Shown in pieces: positions 26,630 to 34,401 of a stretch of DNA of 64,000 bases. Source of the stretch: Nakamurella silvestris. GTDB lineage: Bacteria > Actinomycetota > Actinomycetes > Mycobacteriales > Nakamurellaceae. Within the stretch, counting starts at the first letter, position 1. Every line of letters starts with the position of its first letter. The stretch is from positions 10,141-74,140 of the forward strand of contig QXCQ01000253.1 of assembly GCA_003576535.1 (NCBI GenBank), in the 5' to 3' direction. The translations under genes and the position numbers were made by a program. Below the pieces are notes generated by a model. It was not told where the DNA came from and did no database searches. It saw only the letters and a program-made list of their open reading frames with translations.

Positions 26630-26704
26630 TGGGGCGAGTCGGGCTCGAACCGACGACCTGGCAGGTTATGAGTCTGCTGCTCTGACCAACTGAGCTACCG
26701 CCCC
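26630..26704 (-). tRNA. tRNA-Met (CAT anticodon)
   Basis: Read on the minus strand: acceptor GGGGCGG pairs with TCGCCCC (one G-U), the D arm is GCTC...GAGC, the anticodon loop is CTCATAA and the T arm is GTCGG-TTCGAGC-CCGAC. The discriminator is A and CCA is not encoded. The elongator type is favoured by the fully paired acceptor end. The last anticodon-stem pair is A-C. Confidence 0.92.
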
Positions 26705-26884
26705 GCCGGAGAGCGTACCTGGCGGGTCGGCTGGAGCGGGAATCGGCACACCGGGCGGGCGGTGTCGCGGAGCTGCAGCGGTCCAGCGCCCCCGCCGGCG
26801 GACTGGCTGTGGGGCCGTCCGTCACCATGAGTTGTCGTTCGGCCTGGCGAAAGACCACCACCGAGACGCGTTCCCGCGCAGCGT

Positions 26885-26939
26885 GTTCACTCTCGCGCAC
26901 GTTGTTCGGTGCGCGAGAAACAACACGGTGCGCGTGAAC
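26885..26939. repeat. Long palindrome, family A copy 2
   Basis: GTTCAC...CGCGCACGTTGTT pairs with AACAACACGGTGCGCGTGAAC across a short GCGCGAG-containing centre. It shares CGCGCACGTTGTTCG with the reverse complement of copy 1 at 11947-12008. It lies just past the end of the broken HNH gene. Confidence 0.65.
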
Positions 26940-26981
26940 GAATGGTGGTGGGGTGGGTCGAGTCGGCGCGGGGAGGATGAT

Positions 26982-28479
26982 TCAGCTGAATCTGGTGTTG
27001 CGGCGGGGTGTGCGGTGGAAGTCCATCCAGCGGGGTGGGAGGTATTCGGGGATGCCGTCGTCTGCGATGCGGATTTCCCAGTCGCCGTGGTGCAGGAGGT
27101 AGTGATGGTGATCGCAGGCCTGGGCGGCGGAGGACAGCCTTGTTTGCCCGCCGACGCTGAACGGGATGATGTGGTGGGCTTCGGTCCAGCCCGGTGGTCG
27201 GTCACAGCCCGGGAACGTGCAGTCGCGGTCCCTGGCCTCCATGGCTTTCCGGATCCCGGCGGGGAAGGTGTATCCGGATCTGCCGACATCCAGGATTTCT
27301 CCCTTCCCGCCGAGGATGATGGGGGTGATTTTCGAGTCGCAGGCGATGTGCCGGGCGACTTCGGCGGGGATGGGTCCGCCGAAGTTCGTGGACGGTGGGC
27401 TGGAAACCAACATCCCCAGCAGACCGGTCCTGGCCGGGGTCTTCGGGCCGGAGGTGGGACTCCCGGTGTCGGCGTCGGCTGGGGTGCTGGTGCCCTGAAC
27501 CGAATCCGGTCAGCCGGATTCAGGGTGGGGCTCCGCGCCTGCGGCGGGTTCGTGACCGCAGTTGTCACACGGTCGGATCCTGCCGGCCAGATCGTCCAGC
27601 CCCATGAATACCGTGACGTAGGGCCGTTGGCCACCATGGGAGGGTGCTTCGCCGGAGTTCAGGAAGTGTTGGGCGATCTCACCCAACGCCAGCGCACGCC
27701 GGTTCGCCGCCGACCGCTGGTCGGAGACCGCTTCGACCGCTGCCGCCGGGGCGGTTAACGCCTCCACCGCTTGGCGGACCTTCTCCATCGTTTCGTCGTC
27801 GAGCATCGCTGTCATCGGGGTGTACCCGGCATGATTCCGGTTGCCGAACACCAACGTCATCCCGGCCCGCTTGTCCTTCGGAGGCCTCCCGTCCGGGTCC
27901 AGGCGGATCGACAGATCCTGCGCCACCGACCGCAGATGGGTCCCCCAGGGTGGCTTGCTCGACCATCGTCCGCTCGGCCAGCTCCCGCAGGTCCGGGGAC
28001 AACTCCGCCGGCGACGATTTCAGAAACCTGGTGGCGAAACCGGCCGACTCAGACCGATAGACCCATCGGCGAGAGCGGCGGCCAACAACGGCCGCTGCGG
28101 GTCGCCTGCTTCTTCGGAGGGGTGGTCCACCACCGCGGTCGCCTTCGCCACCAGAACCCGGGAACCGGCCTCACCCGCCGACACCCGCCGACACCCGGCA
28201 CACCTGGCGCAGCAGAACGGCGGTGGAGGTGCAGCCGTGTTTCCCGGCCGTGCCACGTCGCTCCAGCTGATTCGTCTGGACCACCTGCACCGCGTACAAC
28301 CCACGGTTCACCCGCTCGGTTGCCTGCGCGGTTTCCAGCAGATCAGCGTCCTGGACCAACGCCCACTGCTCGGTACCAAGGTCTGCCAGAGCAGCGTCCA
28401 GCGCAGCGATCCGCGATCGGATCCGCTCTGCTGGTGCCAGGTATTCTTCGGCCATACCAAGAACGCTAGACCACACCAC
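26982..28479 (-). pseudogene. Broken 13E12-repeat/DUF222 HNH endonuclease gene
   Basis: Family sequence runs through the region but changes frame. The N-terminal part (from MAEEYLAPAERIRSRI) is read to about 28180. SAGEAGSRVLVAKA to about 28020 is in another frame. SPDLRELAERTMVEQ returns to the first frame, and QDLSIRLDPDGRPPKDK shifts again. A stop at 27510 then interrupts before the HNH part, which continues in that frame to 26982 with CTFPGCDRPPGWTEAHHI and CDHHHYLLHHGDW. At least three frameshifts and one in-frame stop make a functional product unlikely. Intact relatives are multicopy, possibly mobile nucleases of actinobacteria. Confidence 0.8.
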
Positions 28480-28612
28480 CGACAGTGGCGGTCTCCGACA
28501 TCATCCGCCCCGCAATGGCTTTCACTCCCCAGGGGAGGGAGAAGGTTGATCCGATCGGTTCACGTGGTGACCGTCCACTCGCACCGAACGAACCCCACCC
28601 AACTCCGATCTT

Positions 28613-28664
28613 GCGGCGAGATATGCGCACGTTTTCGGCCCGGAACCTGCGCATATCCCACCGC
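28613..28664. repeat. Long palindrome, family B copy 2
   Basis: GCGGCGAGATATGCGCAC (28613-28630) pairs with CTGCGCATATCCCACCGC (28647-28664). The reverse complement carries the same GCGGTGGGATATGCGCAG core as copy 1 near 24040. Confidence 0.75.
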
Positions 28665-28690
28665 ACGACGAGCAGTGGCAGAGCAGGGCC

Positions 28691-28750
28691 GCCTCCAGCA
28701 AACCCCACAGCCCTCCAGCAAACCCCACAGCCCTCCAGCAAACCCCGCAG
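28691..28750. repeat. Three 20-base direct repeats before the SDR gene
   Basis: The unit CCTCCAGCAAACCCCACAG plus one leading base occurs three times end to end with only two base differences. It ends 17 bases before the SDR start codon, so it may be part of that gene's control region, or simple slippage. Confidence 0.8.
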
Positions 28751-28767
28751 CAAGTACGGTGAGCCCC

Positions 28768-29514
28768 ATGGAACGCGGAGTGGTGTTGGTGACCGGCGGC
28801 AGCCGTGGGATCGGCGCGGAGATCGCCGTGCGGGCGGCCGCGTCGGGCTGGGCGGTCTGCCTCACCTACCGGGAGGACGCACCATCAGCGGCCGCCGTCG
28901 TCGACGAGATCACCCGGGCAGGCGGGACCGCCCTGGCCCACCGGGCGGACATGGCGGTCGAGGCCGACGTGGTCGCAGCCTTCGAGGCCGCCGACACACT
29001 GGGGCCGCTCGTCGGCCTGATCGCCAACGCCGGTGTGGTCGCCCCGCAGGCCAGGGTCGACGAGATGACGGCCGACCGGGTACAGCGGATGCTCGCGGTC
29101 AACGTCCTGGGACCCATCCTCTGCTGTCGTGAGGCCGTACTCCGGATGTCCACCCGGCACGGCGGCACCGGCGGCTCGATCGTGCTGATCTCCTCTGCGG
29201 CAAGCCGTCTGGGGTCACCGGGGGAGTACGTGGACTACGCGGCCTCGAAGGCGGCGGTCGACACCCTCGGTCTGGGACTGTCCAAAGAGGTGGCGGGGGA
29301 ACGGATTCGGGTGAACGTGGTTCGTCCGGGGACCATCGACACCGGGATCCACGCCAGCGGTGGTCAGCCGGACAGGGTGCAGAGACTGACTCCCACCTTC
29401 CCGATGGGCCGGGCCGGTACGGCCGCCGAGGTGGCCGCCGCAGCACTCTGGTTGCTCGGTGACGAGGCGAGCTACTGCACCGGCAGCATCCTGGACGTCG
29501 CCGGCGGGAAGTAA
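28768..29514 (+). CDS. Short-chain dehydrogenase/reductase (classical SDR)
   Basis: A 248-residue classical SDR with the cofactor motif GGSRGIGAE at the N-terminus, the NAGV motif (IANAGVV), the catalytic serine in VLISSAAS and the tyrosine/lysine pair in VDYAASKAAV. Sequence and length fit a 3-oxoacyl-ACP reductase/glucose dehydrogenase-like oxidoreductase. The YREDAP region after the second strand hints at NADPH use but does not prove it. It is a single gene whose upstream region carries three 20-base repeats and whose stop codon lies in another tandem repeat. The substrate is unknown. Confidence 0.85.
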   Translation: MERGVVLVTGGSRGIGAEIAVRAAASGWAVCLTYREDAPSAAAVVDEITRAGGTALAHRADMAVEADVVAAFEAADTLGPLVGLIANAGVVAPQARVDEMTADRVQRMLAVNVLGPILCCREAVLRMSTRHGGTGGSIVLISSAASRLGSPGEYVDYAASKAAVDTLGLGLSKEVAGERIRVNVVRPGTIDTGIHASGGQPDRVQRLTPTFPMGRAGTAAEVAAAALWLLGDEASYCTGSILDVAGGK

Positions 29515-29579
29515 CCCGGGCGGGAAGTAACCCCGGCGGCGAAACAACCCTGGGCGGGAAAGCACCTGGGCAGGAAACA
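29503..29579. repeat. Degenerate tandem repeat at the SDR stop codon
   Basis: The last bases of the SDR gene (GGCGGGAAGTAACCC) are repeated about four more times, with decay, over the following 65 bases. It looks like a slippage duplication that includes the stop codon. Confidence 0.6.
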
Positions 29580-29594
29580 GTCGAGCCCGGACGA

Positions 29595-30584
29595 TCAGGC
29601 CAGCGGGACCACCAGCGCCGTGAGCTCGGTCGCGGAGGTTCCGTGCACAAAAAGGTAGGCGGCGCCGCCCGCGCCCACCGCAGGGTCCAGCGGTGCGAAG
29701 GCCGACTTCCCCGCACAGTTGTCCTGGTGGGTTCCCTGCTCCTGGTACGGGACGAGCGAGATCTTCTGACCGGGCGTCACCACGAAGGTCAACGACTGGG
29801 TCCCGCCGACCAGTGAATCGGTGAACTCGTCGGTGTGGATCTTCCCGGTGTCGGTGTCGTAGTACTGCAGGCAGGTCCCGTCCTGCGCCGCACCGACGTA
29901 CCCCGGTGCCGAACCGTCGCTCCCCAGGTACTGGGTGGCCGCCGCGTTGACGATCGCCAGCCCGCTCCCGGCCGGCGGGGTGGGGAGCGTGCCGTTCCAG
30001 TTGCCGGCCTCCGGCGCCGAGCCCACCTCGTCCGCCCAGGTCTGCATCGACATGCCCTGACCGTCCGGATCGCCCGGCAGGGCCAGGACGGTGAGTTTCG
30101 CCCCGGGAGAGGAGGTCTCGCTCTTCGTGATCAGCGCCTGGTCGCTGGTGGTGGCACCCACCGGGTAGTAGCCGAGGGAATAGTCGTTGTTCTTCTCCAG
30201 GACGACATCACCGAAGGGATCGGCGATCTCCGGGGCGAAGAAGTCGCTCACCGTCCCGTAGTCGACGGTGACGAGTCTGTGTCCGCCGTACTCCGGTGAC
30301 CCGGTCCACACCTCGATCGGCGCGCCTTCGGTGCTGCCCTGGGGGACGTACAGGTTCACCACCCGAACCGTCATGTCCAGGGGGATGGTCCTGGACTGGT
30401 CGTAACCGCCGGTGGCCCCCGGCCCACCGGTGCCCAGTCCCAGCTCGGACAACTCGGACAGCCCGGGGTCCTGGGCGCCGGGCAGCACTGCGGAGCCCTC
30501 GTCATTCCCACATCCGCTGACAAGAACGATGCAGGCAGCGACGACGACGCACCACCGACCCACAACTCCACGACCACACCTCAT
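29595..30584 (-). CDS. Secreted lipoprotein of unknown function
   Basis: A 329-residue predicted lipoprotein. The signal sequence ends in the lipobox VLVSGC, so the lipidated cysteine is residue 25. The mature part is Gly/Asp-rich with beta-strand character and no recognised domain. Two further cysteines (CLQYYD and DNCAGKSAF) may form a disulphide. It converges with the SDR gene. The family is not recognised. Confidence 0.75.
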   Translation of the reverse strand: MRCGRGVVGRWCVVVAACIVLVSGCGNDEGSAVLPGAQDPGLSELSELGLGTGGPGATGGYDQSRTIPLDMTVRVVNLYVPQGSTEGAPIEVWTGSPEYGGHRLVTVDYGTVSDFFAPEIADPFGDVVLEKNNDYSLGYYPVGATTSDQALITKSETSSPGAKLTVLALPGDPDGQGMSMQTWADEVGSAPEAGNWNGTLPTPPAGSGLAIVNAAATQYLGSDGSAPGYVGAAQDGTCLQYYDTDTGKIHTDEFTDSLVGGTQSLTFVVTPGQKISLVPYQEQGTHQDNCAGKSAFAPLDPAVGAGGAAYLFVHGTSATELTALVVPLA

Positions 30585-30775
30585 GGCATCCTCCGGCTTC
30601 GGCTCGAAACGCGGCGGGGACGATCACGGCACCCACCCATCAACCAGATGCCTGACGTCGGTGTCTTGATACCTGATCCGTTGAGAAATTCGGGGCAAGG
30701 GTGTTCAGGGAACCCTTCGGTAACAAATTGCCTGCCACCGGCTCATGATTGGGTCCGGCGTGATGAAGTGGGCTG

Positions 30776-31285
30776 GTGGGGAATGCACTGGTGGAACGGA
30801 AACGACGGAAACAACGCAGGCAGCAGTGGCTGGGGACCTCGGCGCTGTTCGCGGCGGCGCTCGGTGGCGTCGCGTTGCTGATCTGGGCCTTGCAGCAGGA
30901 AGGGGCTTGCACTGCCATCGGCGTCAGCGATCAGGTGAACATCGATATGAGTCCGGTGGTCGGGTCCTTTCCGGCTGGCGGCACCTTCAACGCAGACATC
31001 TGCGTCGACGGGGACTGCGTCCGCCGCGAGTTCCTACCCGGGAAAGACCCGCAGCTGTCCGAGCTCGCTCGTATGGACGTTGATTTCGGACCTGCGGGTT
31101 CCCTCCACCAGGTCAGGGTGACCGTCACCCACCAAGGACGCTCGATCTTCAGCGCTTCAACCACCGCGCCCTCGGTGGAACGGGTGTTGGGGGAGGACAA
31201 CTGCGCCCAGACCTACTTCACCATCACCCTCAAGGCCTCGGGCACCGGAGCCGCCGCTGAGCTGATCGTGGTTGATCCGACATGA
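30776..31285 (+). CDS. Membrane-anchored protein, tandem paralogue 1
   Basis: A 169-residue protein with a basic N-terminus (ERKRRKQRRQQ), one membrane span (about 19-38) and an extracytoplasmic domain. Four cysteines occur in the pattern GAC, ICVDGDCVR and DNCAQTYFTI. The same pattern recurs in the next gene, whose start overlaps this stop by ATGA. This is a duplicated, translationally coupled pair. The start could be GTG 30776 or GTG 30791. No known domain is recognised. Confidence 0.7.
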   Translation: MGNALVERKRRKQRRQQWLGTSALFAAALGGVALLIWALQQEGACTAIGVSDQVNIDMSPVVGSFPAGGTFNADICVDGDCVRREFLPGKDPQLSELARMDVDFGPAGSLHQVRVTVTHQGRSIFSASTTAPSVERVLGEDNCAQTYFTITLKASGTGAAAELIVVDPT

Positions 31286-31776
31286 CCCGACCGCGCGATA
31301 CACGTCGTTCGCGGGGCTGGGTCGGTACCGCCGGATTGTGTGTATTGGCCCTGGCGGTCGTCGGCGGAGCCATCTGGTGGGGCCAATGGCATGGCGGTTG
31401 CGACGCCGTGTCGGTCCCGCAGGACCGGGTAACGGTGGACCTGAGCTCGGTGGTGGACGGGGAAGGAGCGGCAGCGGTACCGAAGGGAATCCTCAGCTCG
31501 CGACTGTGTGTCGACGGGAGTTGCTCGCGGGCCACGTTTGTCATCGGTGAGGATGTTGCGCCCGTTCAGTTCTCCATCGATCCGGGGCGACTCGGGCCGG
31601 AGGGAAGCTCACACCGGGTCTCGGTGCGGATCGACAACGGCGGCACCGAAGTGTTCTCGGCAGCGACCACGGCACGATCGGTCCAGCAGATGGAAGGCAG
31701 GGGCAACTGTGCGACGCCCTACTTCACCATCTTGCTGACCACCTCCGGGAGCGGGGCGCGGGCAACACTGAGCTGA
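31282..31776 (+). CDS. Membrane-anchored protein, tandem paralogue 2
   Basis: A 164-residue homologue of the preceding protein: an N-terminal span (about 16-34), then GGCDAV, LCVDGSCSRATF and GNCATPYFTILL at matching positions. Conserved cysteines and the CVDGxC motif suggest a disulphide-stabilised extracytoplasmic domain. Identity to its neighbour is moderate outside these motifs, so the duplication is not recent. The function is unknown. Confidence 0.7.
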   Translation: MTRPRDTRRSRGWVGTAGLCVLALAVVGGAIWWGQWHGGCDAVSVPQDRVTVDLSSVVDGEGAAAVPKGILSSRLCVDGSCSRATFVIGEDVAPVQFSIDPGRLGPEGSSHRVSVRIDNGGTEVFSAATTARSVQQMEGRGNCATPYFTILLTTSGSGARATLS

Positions 31777-31809
31777 CGGCGGACGAAAGGTCGGGCCGCC
31801 GCGGCCGCC

Positions 31810-32232
31810 TCAACCCTTGGCGCTCGGGCGGACCATGACCGTGGAGTCGCCGGGCGCGAAACCGAAGCCTCGGTACAGGGTGTGGGCGTCCGAGGTGTTG
31901 AGCATCCACCGGAAGTCCCGGCCCGGCCCGTTCTCGATGATCTCCCGCACCAGCTCCTTGCCCAGTCCGTGGCCACGGTGCGCCGGCACCACGAACACGT
32001 CGCCGAGATAGGCGAAGTTCACTCCGTCCGAGGTGGCGCGGGCGAAGCCGACCATCTGACCGACGGGGGAGTAGCACCCGACCACCCGCCAGGACCCGTC
32101 GACGCCGGCGCGGACATCCTCCCGCGTCCGCCACTTGCCCCAATAGGCATCGGTGGACAGGAACGTCCACAACACCTCGTGGTCGAGCCGTTCCCGGTCG
32201 TCGTCGAACTGATAGTTGTTGAACTCGCGCAT
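31810..32232 (-). CDS. GNAT-family N-acetyltransferase
   Basis: A 140-residue acetyl-CoA-dependent acetyltransferase. The acetyl-CoA loop is VPAHRGHGLGKELV, and the C-terminal LYRGFGF is the usual family ending (YxxxGF). The start MREFNNYQFDDD is preferred to a longer upstream frame. It stands alone, and the acceptor is unknown. Confidence 0.85.
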   Translation of the reverse strand: MREFNNYQFDDDRERLDHEVLWTFLSTDAYWGKWRTREDVRAGVDGSWRVVGCYSPVGQMVGFARATSDGVNFAYLGDVFVVPAHRGHGLGKELVREIIENGPGRDFRWMLNTSDAHTLYRGFGFAPGDSTVMVRPSAKG

Positions 32233-32286
32233 GACTCGATCCTGCCGTACCGCGGTTACCGGCAACAACCGAAATACCCGCCGTGC

Positions 32287-33126
32287 TCAGTCCTGCTCCG
32301 CGAGAGCCTCGAATCCCTGCCGCAGGGCCGAACGCAGGACCTCGCCCGGCAACGGCCAGGGCAGGTCCGAGGCCAACGCCTCCTCGATCGTCATACCGGC
32401 ATGCCAGGCCTGCCGGATGAGATCGGCGACGTGGGTGAGCATCTCGGCCTGTTCCAGCACGAACTGCCGGTCCACCACCTGGCCATGGCCCGGGATGATC
32501 CGGGCGGTCGGCCCGATGGCGTCCAGCAGTTCGAACAACACCAGCGGCCAGCCCAGCGGATAACTGCCCGAGCCGAACATCGGCGGCCCGGACTCCTCGA
32601 CCAGATCACCCACCACCCACACGTCGACATCGGGTACGTGCAGGACCAGGTCCGTGTCGGTATGGCCGGGCGGTTGCGGAAGGAGCCGCACCTGCCGACC
32701 GCCGACCGAGAGTGTCGTCGGCTCCTCGACCCTGCGGGTCGGGGGAGTGAGTTCCACTGCGGCCCAGCTCTTGTCCGGCTCCGCCGCGGGGTCTGCCTTT
32801 ACCTTCGCCAACCGCGGGGCCTCGTACCGCCGGTAGTGCTCCTGGATCCGGGCATGTCCCAGGATCGGGACGTCGAGATCGGAGCCCGGCCCGAAGACCT
32901 GGTTGCCGAAGGTGTGGTCGTAGTGGGCGTGGGTGTTGACGACGTACCGGATCGGTGGGTCGAAGCGGGTCCCGATGTCGGTGATCAGCTCGGCACCCTC
33001 GGCCGGGTTGTTCCGGGTGTCGACCACCAGCAGTTCGTCGCCGCCGACGATCACCACCACGGAGATGTCGACCGGGTTGTACCGGCGTTGGTGGACCCCG
33101 TCGGCGACCTCGATCCAGGTGGACAT
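32287..33126 (-). CDS. Metallo-beta-lactamase-fold hydrolase
   Basis: A 279-residue MBL-fold protein with the metal motif NTHAHYDHTFGN (HxHxD-H), a later histidine in PPGHTDTDLVLHV, an aspartate in WVVGDLVEESG and the final histidine in IIPGHGQVVD. The pattern matches glyoxalase II/quorum-quenching-type hydrolases. It is not part of an obvious operon, and the substrate is unknown. Confidence 0.85.
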   Translation of the reverse strand: MSTWIEVADGVHQRRYNPVDISVVVIVGGDELLVVDTRNNPAEGAELITDIGTRFDPPIRYVVNTHAHYDHTFGNQVFGPGSDLDVPILGHARIQEHYRRYEAPRLAKVKADPAAEPDKSWAAVELTPPTRRVEEPTTLSVGGRQVRLLPQPPGHTDTDLVLHVPDVDVWVVGDLVEESGPPMFGSGSYPLGWPLVLFELLDAIGPTARIIPGHGQVVDRQFVLEQAEMLTHVADLIRQAWHAGMTIEEALASDLPWPLPGEVLRSALRQGFEALAEQD

Positions 33127-33284
33127 GGTCGGACCCTATCCGACGGCGCGCCGCCGGGCCCGACAAGGGACCAGGCGATCACCCGGCAAGGGACCAGGCG
33201 GGCAACCCGACAACGGGTCAGACGAGCGGCCCGACAACGGCCCACCGACCGGACCGACACGCGAACCTGACAGCATGGTCAGCG

Positions 33285-34211
33285 ATGAATGCCGACCCCG
33301 CGCCCGCAGCAGGCCGATTCGCGCCCAGCCCGTCCGGGGACCTGCACATCGGCAACCTCCGCACGGCCCTGCTCGCCTGGTTGTTCGCCCGCAGCACCGG
33401 CCGGCGTTTCCTGGTGCGGATGGAGGATCTCGATCGGGTCGCGGTCGGCTCGGCCGACCGCCAGCTCGCGGACCTGACCACGCTGGGTCTGTCCTGGGAC
33501 GGTCAGGTGGTCCGGCAGAGCGGGCGCACCCTTCGGTACGACCGGGCGATCGACAAGCTGGTGCTGGCCGGTCTGACCTATCCCTGTTTCTGCACCCGCC
33601 GGGAGATCCGGGAGGCGGCCTCCGCGCCCCACCCGGACCCGGCGGCGGACCTTGCCTACTCCGGTACCTGCCGCACCCTCGCGGCCGAGGAGGTGACGGC
33701 GCGGATCGCCGCCGGCAAACCGCACGCCCTGAGGTTGAAGGCCGCCGTCACCCGCTGGTCGGTCACCGATGTGCTGGCCGGGGAGTTCACCGGTACGGTC
33801 GACGACTTCGTGCTCCGCCGTAACGACGGCGTCGCGGCCTACAACCTGGCCGTGGTCGTCGACGATGCCGCCCAGGGGGTCGACCAGGTCGTGCGCGGCG
33901 CGGACCTGTTGACCAGCGCCCCGCGTCAGGCCTACCTCGCCTCGCTCCTCGGCCATGTCGCCCCGCGGTACGCGCATGTGCCGATGGCCCTCAACGAGCG
34001 CGGGGAACGGCTGGCCAAACGGGACGGTGCGGTGACCCTGCCCGAGATCCTCGCCCAGGGGGCAACTCCGGCGCGGGTGCTGGGAGTGATGGCGGCGAGT
34101 GCGGGGATCGCGGCGACCCCGGAGCCGACGACGGCGGCTCGTCTGCTGGCCGGGTTCGACATCGCCTCGATCTCACCTGAGCCGTGGACGGTCCGCCTCC
34201 CCTTCGGGTGA
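33285..34211 (+). CDS. gluQ: Glutamyl-Q tRNA(Asp) synthetase
   Basis: A 308-residue truncated glutamyl-tRNA synthetase. The HIGH-type motif is APSPSGDLHIGNLRTA, and the KMSKS-type loop is ERLAKRDGA. CFCTRRE and a later cysteine suggest the small zinc site of the family. The anticodon-binding half of GluRS is absent, which defines GluQRS. It attaches glutamate to queuosine in tRNA-Asp. Actinobacteria often carry it even where queuosine genes are not obvious. Confidence 0.88.
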   Translation: MNADPAPAAGRFAPSPSGDLHIGNLRTALLAWLFARSTGRRFLVRMEDLDRVAVGSADRQLADLTTLGLSWDGQVVRQSGRTLRYDRAIDKLVLAGLTYPCFCTRREIREAASAPHPDPAADLAYSGTCRTLAAEEVTARIAAGKPHALRLKAAVTRWSVTDVLAGEFTGTVDDFVLRRNDGVAAYNLAVVVDDAAQGVDQVVRGADLLTSAPRQAYLASLLGHVAPRYAHVPMALNERGERLAKRDGAVTLPEILAQGATPARVLGVMAASAGIAATPEPTTAARLLAGFDIASISPEPWTVRLPFG

Positions 34212-34401
34212 ACCGCAGACCCCGAAAGGACACGTCACGCGGGGGATGCGCTCACGGTGTGCGGCGGGTGTGAATCGACACACCGGGGCCATGGTCAAAG
34301 CTTTCACCGTGGCCCGCCGGGGCGTCTAGGGTGGGGAACCGTTCCGTCTTCAAACCGGCCGTAGATGACACGGCGCTTCGTACTGGTGTGGGGTTTTTCC
34401 G

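Noticed and set aside
33140-33280. Short runs of GGGACCAGGCG- and CCGACAACGG-like repeats
   Set aside because: Too degenerate to define a unit and possibly just local high-GC composition.
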